Positions 33,378-43,420 of a stretch of DNA of 64,000 nucleotides are shown here, one piece after another (within the stretch, counting starts at the first letter, position 1; each line of letters begins with the position of its first letter). Position numbers and translations under genes: made by a program. The stretch lies in NCBI RefSeq assembly GCF_036242395.1, contig NZ_CP108458.1, positions 4,464,001 to 4,528,000 on the forward strand, given 5' to 3'. Origin of the DNA: Kitasatospora sp. NBC_01266 (GTDB lineage: Bacteria; Actinomycetota; Actinomycetes; Streptomycetales; Streptomycetaceae). The notes under the pieces were generated by a model. That model ran no database searches, was not told where the DNA came from, and saw nothing but the letters and a program-made list of their open reading frames with translations.

Positions 33378-33629
33378 GTGGCACGCGTCGTAGTCGACGT
33401 CATGCTCAAGCCGGAGATCCTCGACCCCCAGGGACAGGCGGTGCAGCGCGCACTGCCCCGTCTCGGATTCACCGGGATCGCCGACGTCCGCCAGGGCAAG
33501 CGTTTCGAGCTGGAACTGGAGGGCCCGGTGGACGACGCCGCGCTCGCCCGGATCCGCGAAGCCGCCGAGACCTTCCTGGCCAACACCGTCATCGAGGACT
33601 TCACGGTTCGCGTCGAGGAGTCGCAGTGA
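33378..33629 (+). CDS. purS: Phosphoribosylformylglycinamidine synthase subunit PurS
   Basis: 83-aa small subunit of the three-part FGAM synthetase. It shows VVVDVMLKPEILDPQGQAVQRALPRLGF and VRQGKRFELELEG, the standard PurS pattern, and forms the dimer that bridges PurQ and PurL. The GTG at 33378 follows GGGAG at suitable spacing; in-frame sequence upstream does not resemble any family. Its stop overlaps the purQ GTG (GTGA), indicating translational coupling. First gene of purS-purQ-purL. Confidence 0.95.
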   Translation: MARVVVDVMLKPEILDPQGQAVQRALPRLGFTGIADVRQGKRFELELEGPVDDAALARIREAAETFLANTVIEDFTVRVEESQ

Positions 33630-34306
33630 CCACCCGGGTCGGCGTTGTCACGTTCCCCGGCTCGCTGGACGACCGGGACGCGCAGCGCGCGATCCGGCTG
33701 GCCGGCGCCGAGCCGGTCGCGCTCTGGCACCGCGACGAGGACCTGCACCAGGTCGACGCGGTGGTCCTGCCCGGCGGATTCAGCTACGGCGACTATCTGC
33801 GGGCCGGCGCCATCTCGCGCTTCTCGCCGGTGATGGCCACCATCATCGAGCAGGCGAAGCTCGGAATGCCGGTCCTCGGTATCTGCAACGGCTTCCAGGT
33901 GCTCACCGAGTCGCACCTGCTGCCCGGCGCGATGCTGCGGAACAACCACCTGCACTTCATCTGCCGCGACCAGAAGCTGCGGGTGGAGAATGCGGGCACC
34001 GCGTGGACCACCGATTACCAGGTGGGCCAGGAGATTTCCGTCCCGCTGAAGAACATGGACGGCCGCTACACCGCGGACGCGCGCACGATCGACGAGCTGG
34101 AGTCCGAGGGCCGGGTGGTTTTCCGTTACCTGGACGTCAACCCGAACGGCTCGATCAACGATATTGCCGGGATCACCAACGCGGCCGGCAACGTGGTCGG
34201 CCTGATGCCGCATCCGGAGCACGCCGTCGAGCCGCTGGTCGGTACCGGCAAGACCGACGGTCTGGGCTTCTTCACGTCCGTCCTCAAGCAGTTGGTGAGT
34301 TCCTGA
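33626..34306 (+). CDS. purQ: Phosphoribosylformylglycinamidine synthase subunit PurQ
   Basis: 226-aa class I glutamine amidotransferase that supplies ammonia to PurL. The nucleophile is Cys87 in VLGICNGFQVL and the C-terminal catalytic pair lies in LMPHPEHAVEP. The N-terminal RVGVVTFPGSLDDRD and VLPGGFSYGDYLR are standard. The GTG start overlaps the purS stop by four bases, and the stop lies one base before the purL ATG, so all three subunits are probably made in fixed ratio. Confidence 0.96.
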   Translation: MTTRVGVVTFPGSLDDRDAQRAIRLAGAEPVALWHRDEDLHQVDAVVLPGGFSYGDYLRAGAISRFSPVMATIIEQAKLGMPVLGICNGFQVLTESHLLPGAMLRNNHLHFICRDQKLRVENAGTAWTTDYQVGQEISVPLKNMDGRYTADARTIDELESEGRVVFRYLDVNPNGSINDIAGITNAAGNVVGLMPHPEHAVEPLVGTGKTDGLGFFTSVLKQLVSS

Positions 34307-34307
34307 G

Positions 34308-36563
<2,256 letters not shown>

Positions 36564-36577
36564 GTCCGGACAGCGTC

Positions 36578-36612
36578 GAACGGCCCGCTCCGCTGGACGG
36601 AGCGGGCCGTTC
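36578..36612 (+). terminator. Terminator hairpin after purL
   Basis: Perfect 15-bp stem GAACGGCCCGCTCCG with loop CTGGA, fifteen bases after the purL stop. No T-run. Confidence 0.75.
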
Positions 36613-36647
36613 TCCGTCCCCGGGCGGCGCGGCGGTAGGTTGGCGCC

Positions 36648-37487
36648 ATGGCGAAGACGGTGACCCGCAAGGCGCGCGACTACGACCCCGCCAAGGTGCG
36701 GGCCGCGCTGGGCGCGCAGACCCTGGCACTGCGGGGCGCGGTGCACCGGCTCTGCGCCGACCCCGAGGCGCAGCGGCTGCTGGCGCTGCCGACCCGGCTG
36801 GGGGATTGGCGGCTGCGCGAGCTGGTGGCCCATCTGGCGGTCCAACTCGGCTGGGCGCCGAACCATCTGGACCAGTCGCCGGCGGGCGGGGCGCCACTGG
36901 AGCTGACCGCCTGGGTGGCCGGCGTCGGCTCATTGGCCGAACTGCTCGAGGCGGGCACGGTGGCGCACACGGCGCAGGCCTTCGCCGGCTCACCCGCCGA
37001 GGTGGCGACGGCCTTCGACGCGGCGGCCGACGCACTGCTCGGGCTGCTGGCCGGGCCCGAAGTCCAGGAGCCGGAGCGGCGGTTCGAGCTCCGGCTGGGT
37101 TCGATGAGGCTCGCCGACTTCCTGGTCACCCGGCTGGTCGAGGCGGTGGTGCACGCCGACGACCTGGCGGCCGCGCTGGAGCTGCCCGACTTCCCGCACG
37201 ACCGCTTCGCGCTGGCCTCGGCCTGCCGGCTGCTGGCCGACTCCTTCGCCGCCCAGCAGCCGGGCGGGGCGGTCGAGTTGCGGATCCCGCCGTTCGCCGT
37301 GGTGCAGGCGGTGCCCGGACCGCGGCACACCCGGGGCACCCCGCCGAACGTGGTCGAGATGGACCCGCTCACCTGGCTGCGGCTGGCCACCGGGCGGCAG
37401 GACTGGTCCACGGCGGTGGAGGCCGCCAGGGTGAGCGCGAGCGGCGAGCGCAGCGACCTGAGCGCGCTGCTGCCGGTGCTGAGCTGA
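36648..37487 (+). CDS. Maleylpyruvate isomerase-fold / sterol-carrier family protein
   Basis: 279-aa protein of the mycothiol-dependent isomerase superfamily. The N-terminal helical domain has GDWRLRELVAHLAVQLGWAPNHL with a conserved metal-ligand His, and further on FLVTRLVEAVVHADDLAAAL with the other His. The C-terminal third is an SCP2-like domain (MDPLTWLRLATGRQDW). No mycothiol enzyme activity can be specified. The ATG at 36648 starts a Lys/Arg-rich N-terminus (MAKTVTRKARDYDPAKVRAAL). It follows the purL terminator and ends before a bidirectional hairpin. Confidence 0.82.
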   Translation: MAKTVTRKARDYDPAKVRAALGAQTLALRGAVHRLCADPEAQRLLALPTRLGDWRLRELVAHLAVQLGWAPNHLDQSPAGGAPLELTAWVAGVGSLAELLEAGTVAHTAQAFAGSPAEVATAFDAAADALLGLLAGPEVQEPERRFELRLGSMRLADFLVTRLVEAVVHADDLAAALELPDFPHDRFALASACRLLADSFAAQQPGGAVELRIPPFAVVQAVPGPRHTRGTPPNVVEMDPLTWLRLATGRQDWSTAVEAARVSASGERSDLSALLPVLS

Positions 37488-37503
37488 CGCACGGCCGCCG
37501 AAG

Positions 37504-37554
37504 GCCGATGGGCTCCCTGCGCTGACACGGTGTCAGTGAAGGGAGCCCATCGGC
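37504..37554. terminator. Nested bidirectional terminator hairpin
   Basis: GCCGATGGGCTCCCT (37504-37518) pairs perfectly with 37540-37554; the loop holds a second stem CTGACA-CGG-TGTCAG. It separates the plus-strand purine block from the minus-strand DUF3151 gene. Confidence 0.8.
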
Positions 37555-37561
37555 GGCGGGA

Positions 37562-37981
37562 CTACTGCTTCAGTGCGGTGTAGGCCTCGGGGCTGCTGTC
37601 GTTGAGGAACTTCCAGCAGCGGTCGGCCTCTTCGGTCTCCTTGATCCCGTCGGCGGCCCGGGCCAGCGCGGCCAGGCAGCGCAGGAAGCCGCGGTTGGCG
37701 CGGTGCTCCCAGGGGATCGGGCCGTGGCCCTTCCAGCCGGCCCGGCGCAGGGCGTCGAGGCCGCGGTGGTAGCCGGTGCGGGCGTAGGCGTAGGACTCGA
37801 CCACCCGGCCCTCGGTGTAGGCGTCGTCGGCCAGCATCGCCCAGGCGAGGGAGAACCCCGGGTAGTCGGCCGCGAGCTGGGTGGGCGACGCGGACTCCTC
37901 GGCGAGCCTGCGGTACGGCTCGGCCTCCTCGGAGAGCAGCGTCGGCTCCGGGCCCGAGAGCAAGTTCTTCCGTTCAGTCAT
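37562..37981 (-). CDS. DUF3151 family protein
   Basis: 139-aa cytoplasmic protein of the actinobacterial DUF3151 family, composed of helical repeats: FSLAWAMLADDAYTEGRVVESYAYARTGYHRGLDALRRAGWKG, then PWEHRANRGFLRCLAALARAADGI, reminiscent of TPR-like folds. No function is established. The ATG at 37981 (MTERKNLLSG) is favoured over an in-frame start 60 bases upstream that lies inside the terminator of the glycosyltransferase gene. It is the last minus-strand gene of the aldolase-side block. Confidence 0.85.
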   Translation of the reverse strand: MTERKNLLSGPEPTLLSEEAEPYRRLAEESASPTQLAADYPGFSLAWAMLADDAYTEGRVVESYAYARTGYHRGLDALRRAGWKGHGPIPWEHRANRGFLRCLAALARAADGIKETEEADRCWKFLNDSSPEAYTALKQ

Positions 37982-38012
37982 GCTTCCCAGTCTGCCAGCC
38001 CCGGCTGAACGA

Positions 38013-38053
38013 CCGGGAGCGCCCGTGTGCAGTGTGCGCACGGACGCTCCCGG
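38013..38053 (-). terminator. Long hairpin after the GT39 gene
   Basis: CCGGGAGCG/CGCTCCCGG outer stem, one mismatch, then an 8-bp inner stem CCGTGTGC/GCGCACGG (one G-U), loop AGTGT. Sits 22 bases beyond the glycosyltransferase stop. Confidence 0.75.
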
Positions 38054-38075
38054 GATGTCGCTCAGCGCGGTCCGG

Positions 38076-40433
38076 TCAGTTGGAGCACTGGTAGAGCAGC
38101 TGGACGTTCGGGCTGCTCACCGACTGGCCGTAGTCACCGGGCGCGACCGGGGAGCAGGTGCTGCGCACCCAGTCGGTGATGGCCGCGGTCGGGCTGTTCT
38201 GACCACCGCCGCCGCCGAAGCCACCGAAGCCGCCGCTCTCACCGAGCAGTACGAACTTCAGCTGGCCGCTGCTGACCATGCCCTTGAACTGCGACAGGCT
38301 CGGCGAGGGGACCTTGCCGGTGAAACCGCCCATCGGCAGCACCTCCTTGCCGGTGGCCAGGATGTACGGGGAGGAGGCACTCCAGCTGGTGGTGGCGAAC
38401 AGGTAGCGGGCGTTGCCGTCGTGCGCCTGGGCGTAGTCGAGGATCTGCTGCTGCGCCTTGGTCAGCGTGGTACCGGACTGGCCGAAGCCGCCGGCGCCGA
38501 AGGCCGCCGCCATCGCGCTGCCCGCGCCCGCCGCACCGCCGGCCCCGCGTCCGAAGCCGCCGGTCCCGCCGGCGCCACCGCCGCCGAAGCCGCCCTGGGC
38601 CCAGGCACCGCCGCCGCCCGCACCGCGGGCACCGGTGCGGCCGCCGGCCTTGGCGCCGCCGCCGAAGCCGCCGTGGGCGGCCTGCGGGCCGACCGTGCCC
38701 ATCCCGGAGTTGCCGTACTTGGAGTCCAGCACCGAGGCGGCCCAGGCACCCGGGGCGAGCAGCATCGCGAAGAGCGAGGCGATCAGGCCCACGGTGGCGA
38801 TCCGCAGCCGGCCGATCCGGCGCTCACCGAACCTGGCGCTGCGCGCCAGGCCGAGCGTGATCAGCGCGAGTGCGCCCACGCCCAGGGTGGCCGGGGCCAG
38901 CCAGGGCAGGAAGGTCGGGAAGAGCCGGGTCAGGTAGGCGGCCCAGCCGGCCGTCGCGGCGACCGCCACCGGCAGCGCCCAGGCCTTGCGGCCACCCTCG
39001 CGGAAGGCCTGCCAGAGCAGCACCGTGCCCGCGCCGCTGAGCGCGGCCAGCGGGGTGGCGATCACGCCCATGTAGTAGCTGTGGCCGCCGACGCTGCCCG
39101 CGCTGAAGACCAGGAAGAAGGTGGCCAGCCAGCTGCCCCAGAGCAGGTAGCCCGCGCGCAGGTGGTCGGTGCGCGGTTCGCGGCGCCGCCAGGCGAGCGC
39201 GCAGAGCAGCGCGATCGCGGCGATCGGGTAGAGCCAGCCGGTCTGCGGGGCGAACTGCGAGCTGAACATCTTGGTCCAGCCGCCGTCGCTGCCACCGGGG
39301 CCGCCCTGGCCGCCACCGCCCTGCTTGTACTGGTGGGCGGGGGCGCTCGACCCGGCGCCCTGAGCGCCGGCCTGGCCGGCACCACCGGTCGCGCCGCCGC
39401 CCTGAGCACCAGCGCCCTGAGCACCAGCGCCCTGGGCGCCGCCGCCCTGAGCACCAGCGCCCTGGCCGGCACCGCCGGGGGCAGCGCCGCCGTGGCCGCC
39501 GCCGAAGCCCATGATGCCGCCCTGGCCCTGCCCGGAGGTCACGCTGCCGGTCTCGCTCGCGCTGAGCCCCACCGAGGTGAAGCGGTTCAGGAAGTTGTAG
39601 CCGACCACCATGCTGTAGGCCGAGTTGTCGGTGGTGCCGTCGATGTACGGACGGTCCTTGGCCGGGGTGGCCGTGGCCAGCAGTATCCAGGAGGCCGAGA
39701 CCGCCACCGCCACCAGGCCGGCCAGCGCGATGTGGCCCAGTCGGCGCCGCAGCGCGGTCGGCGCCGACACCAGGTAGACCAGGGCCAGCGCGGGCAGCAC
39801 CGCCCACGCCTCCAGCATCTTGGCCTGGAAGGCCAGCCCGACCCAGACCCCCGCCATCAGCAGGGTGCGCAGCCGGGCGTTGCGCGCCGCGCGCATCGCC
39901 GCGTCGGCCGCCAGCAGGAGCAGCAGGGTGAACAGCGGGTCCTCGACGGCGGTGCGGAACAGGCCGGCCAGCACCGGGGTCAGGGTGAAGGCGCCGGCCG
40001 CGAGCAGTGCGGCGTTGGCGCCGGCCCAGCGGCGCACGGCGCGGTAGAGCACCAGGACGGAGAGCACGCCTTCGATGGCCTGGGGCAGGGTCAGCGCCCA
40101 GGGGTGGAAGCCGAAGATCCTCGCGGAGAGGGCCTGCGGCCACAGGAACCCGGGCAGCTTGTCGAGGGTGATGGTGTTGGCGGGGTCGTACGAGCCGAAG
40201 ACGAAGGCCTTCCAACTCTCCGTCATACTCCGTACGGCATCGGCGTAGAAGGTGTGGTAGGTACTCTGCCCGATCCCCCAGAAGTACAGGATCCCCGCGA
40301 GGATCGCGATGCCGAGCAGGGCAGGCCTGGCGTAGGCCGGCTGCCCTTCGGGCGAGCGCCACGGGGCGCGGCGGATCGGCCAGGTGCTGCTGTCAGACAG
40401 CTCAGGGGCGATCGGTAGCACGGTGGTAGCCAT
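38076..40433 (-). CDS. GT39-type membrane glycosyltransferase with glycine-rich inserts
   Basis: 785-aa integral membrane protein of the ArnT/protein-mannosyltransferase-like family (GT-C fold). The first luminal loop YFWGIGQSTYHTFYADAVRSM supplies the expected acidic residue; DKLPGFLWPQAL is the family motif after it. About ten or more membrane helices precede a soluble C-terminal domain (QQQILDYAQAHDGNARYLFATTS). Two large low-complexity inserts rich in Gly/Ala/Gln stand out: one around 325-400 with repeated GAGAQG units, one around 595-655 rich in GGFGGG. The ATG at 40433 is used. These enzymes use a polyprenyl-phosphate sugar to modify lipids or proteins; acceptor unknown. Confidence 0.85.
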   Translation of the reverse strand: MATTVLPIAPELSDSSTWPIRRAPWRSPEGQPAYARPALLGIAILAGILYFWGIGQSTYHTFYADAVRSMTESWKAFVFGSYDPANTITLDKLPGFLWPQALSARIFGFHPWALTLPQAIEGVLSVLVLYRAVRRWAGANAALLAAGAFTLTPVLAGLFRTAVEDPLFTLLLLLAADAAMRAARNARLRTLLMAGVWVGLAFQAKMLEAWAVLPALALVYLVSAPTALRRRLGHIALAGLVAVAVSASWILLATATPAKDRPYIDGTTDNSAYSMVVGYNFLNRFTSVGLSASETGSVTSGQGQGGIMGFGGGHGGAAPGGAGQGAGAQGGGAQGAGAQGAGAQGGGATGGAGQAGAQGAGSSAPAHQYKQGGGGQGGPGGSDGGWTKMFSSQFAPQTGWLYPIAAIALLCALAWRRREPRTDHLRAGYLLWGSWLATFFLVFSAGSVGGHSYYMGVIATPLAALSGAGTVLLWQAFREGGRKAWALPVAVAATAGWAAYLTRLFPTFLPWLAPATLGVGALALITLGLARSARFGERRIGRLRIATVGLIASLFAMLLAPGAWAASVLDSKYGNSGMGTVGPQAAHGGFGGGAKAGGRTGARGAGGGGAWAQGGFGGGGAGGTGGFGRGAGGAAGAGSAMAAAFGAGGFGQSGTTLTKAQQQILDYAQAHDGNARYLFATTSWSASSPYILATGKEVLPMGGFTGKVPSPSLSQFKGMVSSGQLKFVLLGESGGFGGFGGGGGQNSPTAAITDWVRSTCSPVAPGDYGQSVSSPNVQLLYQCSN

Positions 40434-40582
40434 GCGTGACAGCCTTCGTCGGATCCATGAGAAGAACCTGACAGACAGGGCATATCGGCGAAATCCATAC
40501 CGGTTCCAGGGAAAGATTTTGCCGTACGGACCCTTTACTTCCAGCTGATCAAGCATATTTACAGCCCACTCCCAGGAATGGG

Positions 40583-40616
40583 CGAGCCCCGGTCGGCTGG
40601 TGCCGACCGGGGCTCG
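40583..40616 (-). terminator. Terminator hairpin after the aldolase gene
   Basis: Perfect 14-bp stem CGAGCCCCGGTCGG around a CTGGTG loop (40597-40602), 35 bases beyond the aldolase stop. Confidence 0.75.
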
Positions 40617-40650
40617 AACTGCTGTTCGCAGCTGACGCGGGGCGTCGCGC

Positions 40651-41673
40651 TTACTTCAGGCGGGTGCCCGCCGAGCGCAGCGCCTTGGTGGCCTCGACCA
40701 CGCGGGCGGCCATGCCGGCCTCGGCCAGCTTGCCCCAGGTGCGCGGGTCGTAGGTGTTCTTCTTGCCGACCTCGCCGTCGACCTTCAGCACACCGTCGTA
40801 GTTGCGGAACATGTGGTCCACGACCGGGCGGGTGAAGGCGTACTGGGTGTCGGTGTCCAGGTTCATCTTGACCACGCCGTTCTCCAGCGCGGTGGCGATC
40901 TCCTCGGCGGAGGAGCCGGAGCCGCCGTGGAAGACGAAGTCGAACGGGTCCTTCTTGCCCGACTTGGCGCCGATCGCGTCCTGCAGGTCGCGCAGCAGCT
41001 CGGGACGGAGCACCACGTTGCCCGGCTTGTAGACGCCGTGCACGTTGCCGAACGAGGCGGCCAGCAGGTAGCGGCCCTTCTCGCCCAGGCCCAGCGCCTC
41101 GGCGGTGCGCACCACGTCGTTGACCGAGGTGTAGAGGTTGTCGTTGATCTCGTGCGAGACGCCGTCCTCCTCACCGCCGGTGGGGGTGATCTCGACCTCG
41201 AGGATGATCTTGGCGGCGCGGGCCTGGGCCAGCAGCTCCTCGGCGATGGCCAGGTTGTCGGCCAGGGTCTCGGCCGAGCCGTCCCACATGTGCGACTGGA
41301 AGAGCGGGTTCAGGCCCTTGGCCACGCGCTCGGCGGAGACCGCCAGCAGCGGGCGGACGTAGCCGTCCAGCTTGTCCTTGGGGCAGTGGTCGGTGTGCAG
41401 CGCGATGGTGACGTCGTACTTCGCGGCCACGATGTGGGCGAACTCGGCCAGCGCGACGGCGCCGGTCACCATGTCCTTGCTGTGCTGGCCGCCCAGGAAC
41501 TCGGCGCCGCCGGTGGAGATCTGGACGATGCCGTCGCTCTCCGCCTCGGCGAAGCCGCGCAGCGCCGCGTGCAGGGTCTGCGACGAGGTGACGTTGATGG
41601 CCGGGTAGGCGAACTTGCCTGCCTTGGCCCGGTCGAGCATCTCGTTGTAGGCCTCGGGAGTTGCGATAGGCAT
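40651..41673 (-). CDS. fbaA: Class II fructose-bisphosphate aldolase
   Basis: 340-aa zinc-dependent aldolase of glycolysis and gluconeogenesis, cleaving fructose-1,6-bisphosphate to the two triose phosphates. The zinc and substrate region is visible: ALHTDHCPKDKLDGYVRP, LEVEITPTGGEEDGV, SFGNVHGVYKPGNVVL, and FVFHGGSGSSAEEI as the phosphate loop, with KMNLDTDTQYAFTRP following. Length matches the type IIA enzyme. The ATG at 41673 starts the conserved MPIATPEAYNEML. Monocistronic, with its own terminator. Confidence 0.96.
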   Translation of the reverse strand: MPIATPEAYNEMLDRAKAGKFAYPAINVTSSQTLHAALRGFAEAESDGIVQISTGGAEFLGGQHSKDMVTGAVALAEFAHIVAAKYDVTIALHTDHCPKDKLDGYVRPLLAVSAERVAKGLNPLFQSHMWDGSAETLADNLAIAEELLAQARAAKIILEVEITPTGGEEDGVSHEINDNLYTSVNDVVRTAEALGLGEKGRYLLAASFGNVHGVYKPGNVVLRPELLRDLQDAIGAKSGKKDPFDFVFHGGSGSSAEEIATALENGVVKMNLDTDTQYAFTRPVVDHMFRNYDGVLKVDGEVGKKNTYDPRTWGKLAEAGMAARVVEATKALRSAGTRLK

Positions 41674-42010
41674 GCGAAAACGCTCCTGTCGGGGGGAAAG
41701 TTGTGCGCCGCGGCCCGGACGCCGTGGTCATCTTCCCAGACTCGATCCTCGGCTTCATCATGCCGCTCGCCACATGGGACAGAAGACCGGACTATTGAGG
41801 ACGAAAGGTAGGGTTCGGGCAGGTCGCAGGCGGTACTGCCGGTGGTCGGCGGCCGTTCCAGGGCCGCTCCTGGGCCGTTCGTGGGCCGTCCGGAAGCCGT
41901 CCGGAAGCCGTCCGCGGGGGGTCGCCGGGATCCGAGGTCCGGCGCCGGTGCCCCGGTGCGCCGCGCGAGACTTTGAGGCTCAGTACATCGGGCCGCGCTA
42001 TTCTGCGCCG
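41674..42010. promoter_or_regulatory. Divergent promoter region of fbaA and dedA
   Basis: 337 bp without a gene. It includes an 11-bp tandem repeat (41885-41914) and, just before dedA, TATTCT (41999-42004) ending six bases before the GTG, with TTGAGG at 41973-41978 (20-base spacer). That spacing would give a leaderless dedA mRNA. Confidence 0.45.
41885..41914. repeat. 11-bp tandem repeat upstream of dedA
   Basis: GCCGTCCGGAA in two exact copies plus eight bases of a third, within a longer stretch of GGGCCG-type near-repeats (from about 41860). Confidence 0.8.
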
Positions 42011-42742
42011 GTGACTACCACCACCGACCTAGCGGTCAATCTCCTCGATGCCAAGTCGCTGATCAGCTCGGTCGGGACGGTCGGCCTGCTGGCGATCATC
42101 TTCGCCGAGACCGGCCTGCTGATCGGCTTCTTCCTGCCCGGTGACTCGCTGCTGATCCTGGGTGGCGTGGCCGCCTCCTCGGCCGCCGCCAAGGCTTTCG
42201 GGCCGGGCGTGCAGATGCCGATCGCCGCGCTGCTGATCGGTGCGCCGCTGTGCGCGATCGCGGGCGCGCAGCTCGGCCACCTGCTCGGCGCGAAGGTGGG
42301 CGGCAGGCTCTTCGACAAGCCGGACTCGCGGATCTTCAAGCGGGAGTACGTGCAGAAGGCCGAGGAGTACTTCACCAAGTTCGGGCCGGAGAAGGCCGTG
42401 GTGATGGCCCGGTTCATCCCGATCGTGCGGACCTTCCTCAACCCGGTGGCCGGCACGCTGGAGATGCCCGCCCGCACGTTCTTCGTCTGGAACGCGGTCG
42501 GCGGCGTGCTCTGGACCGAGGCCATGCTCTGCATCGGCTACTTCTTCGGTGACTCGATGGCTCCGGTGATCGACAAGTACCTGATCCCGGCGATGGCGCT
42601 GATCATCCTGCTGTCGATCTCGCCGATCCTGCTCGAGGTGGTCCGCGAGCGCAAGAAGCGCAAGGCGGGCGGCGCGGCCTACGCCGCCGAGGCCGAGGCC
42701 ACCGACGCGCTGCAGAGCGGCGGGCGGCACCGCCGCGGCTGA
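42011..42742 (+). CDS. DedA family membrane protein
   Basis: 243-aa DedA/SNARE-associated membrane protein. Core motifs are IFAETGLLIGFFLPGDSLLI near the N-terminus and VVMARFIPIVRTFLNPVAGTLEMPARTFFVWNAVGG, with the conserved Arg-Phe-Ile/Leu-Pro. About five membrane-associated segments and a Lys/Arg-rich tail (ERKKRKAGG) follow. Family members are proposed to flip undecaprenyl phosphate or phospholipids. The GTG at 42011 has no ribosome-binding site and lies about seven bases after a -10-like TATTCT, so leaderless translation is likely. Convergent with pyrE across the parS palindrome. Confidence 0.9.
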   Translation: MTTTTDLAVNLLDAKSLISSVGTVGLLAIIFAETGLLIGFFLPGDSLLILGGVAASSAAAKAFGPGVQMPIAALLIGAPLCAIAGAQLGHLLGAKVGGRLFDKPDSRIFKREYVQKAEEYFTKFGPEKAVVMARFIPIVRTFLNPVAGTLEMPARTFFVWNAVGGVLWTEAMLCIGYFFGDSMAPVIDKYLIPAMALIILLSISPILLEVVRERKKRKAGGAAYAAEAEATDALQSGGRHRRG

Positions 42743-42766
42743 GCCTGCCCGGTCCTGCGGGGCGAA

Positions 42767-42830
42767 CGACGCGACGGCCGGGGGCCGGGCGGTTTCACGT
42801 GAAACCGCCCGGCCCCCGGCCGTCGCGTCG
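42767..42830. terminator. Perfect 64-bp palindrome between dedA and pyrE (terminator-like, contains parS)
   Basis: Thirty-two bases on each side of the centre (42798/42799) are exact reverse complements with no spacer. It lies between convergent stop codons, so as RNA it would be a very stable bidirectional terminator; as DNA it contains the parS sequence described separately. Confidence 0.85.
42792..42805. promoter_or_regulatory. parS: parS, ParB-binding centromere-like site
   Basis: GTTTCACGTGAAAC, an exact match to the 14-bp Streptomyces parS consensus bound by ParB for chromosome segregation. It is the only copy found in the window. Streptomyces parS sites are clustered around oriC, so this supports an origin-proximal location. 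Confidence 0.88.
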
Positions 42831-42842
42831 CAGTCGACCGGT

Positions 42843-43394
42843 TCAGGCGAGGTCGAGGTCCTGGGCGGTGAACACGGTGTAGTACGGCAGGCCGGCGGCC
42901 TCGATCGCCGGTGCGGCACCGCGCTCGACGATCACCGCGACGCCGACCACCTCGGCGCCCGCCTCGCGCAGCGCCTCGACGGCGGTCAGCACCGAGCCGC
43001 CGGTGGTGGAGGTGTCCTCGACGGCCAGCACCCGGCGGCCCTTGACGTCCGGGCCCTCGATCCGGCGCTGCAGGCCGTGCGCCTTGCCGGCCTTGCGGAC
43101 CACGAAGGCGTCCAGCTCGCGGCCGCGCGCGGCGGCTGCGTGCAGCATCGCGGCGGCCACCGGGTCGGCGCCCAGCGTCAGGCCGCCGACCGCGTCGTAC
43201 TCCAGGTCGGCGGTGGCGTCCAGCAGCACCCGGCCGACCAGCGGCGCGGCCTGCGCGTCCAGGGTGATCCGGCGCAGGTCCACGTAGTAGTCGGCCTCGC
43301 GCCCGGAGGAGAGGGTGACCTTGCCGTGCACCACGGCCTTGGTCTTGATCTGCGCCAGCAGGGCGTCGCGGTCGTTGCTCAGGTCGTTGCTCAT
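42843..43394 (-). CDS. pyrE: Orotate phosphoribosyltransferase
   Basis: 183-aa OPRTase, transferring ribose-5-phosphate from PRPP to orotate to give OMP in pyrimidine synthesis. The PRPP motif is RRVLAVEDTSTTGGSVLTAV; the flexible catalytic loop lies at KAGKAHGLQRRIEG; SGREADYYVDLRRITLD near the N-terminus is typical. Length is normal. The ATG at 43394 begins MSNDLSNDRDALL. It is 26 bp downstream of the CoxG-like gene and probably co-transcribed with it. The 3' end abuts the parS palindrome. Confidence 0.95.
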   Translation of the reverse strand: MSNDLSNDRDALLAQIKTKAVVHGKVTLSSGREADYYVDLRRITLDAQAAPLVGRVLLDATADLEYDAVGGLTLGADPVAAAMLHAAAARGRELDAFVVRKAGKAHGLQRRIEGPDVKGRRVLAVEDTSTTGGSVLTAVEALREAGAEVVGVAVIVERGAAPAIEAAGLPYYTVFTAQDLDLA

Positions 43395-43420
43395 GGACAG
43401 TCAGTCTAAGTGGCCACTGA

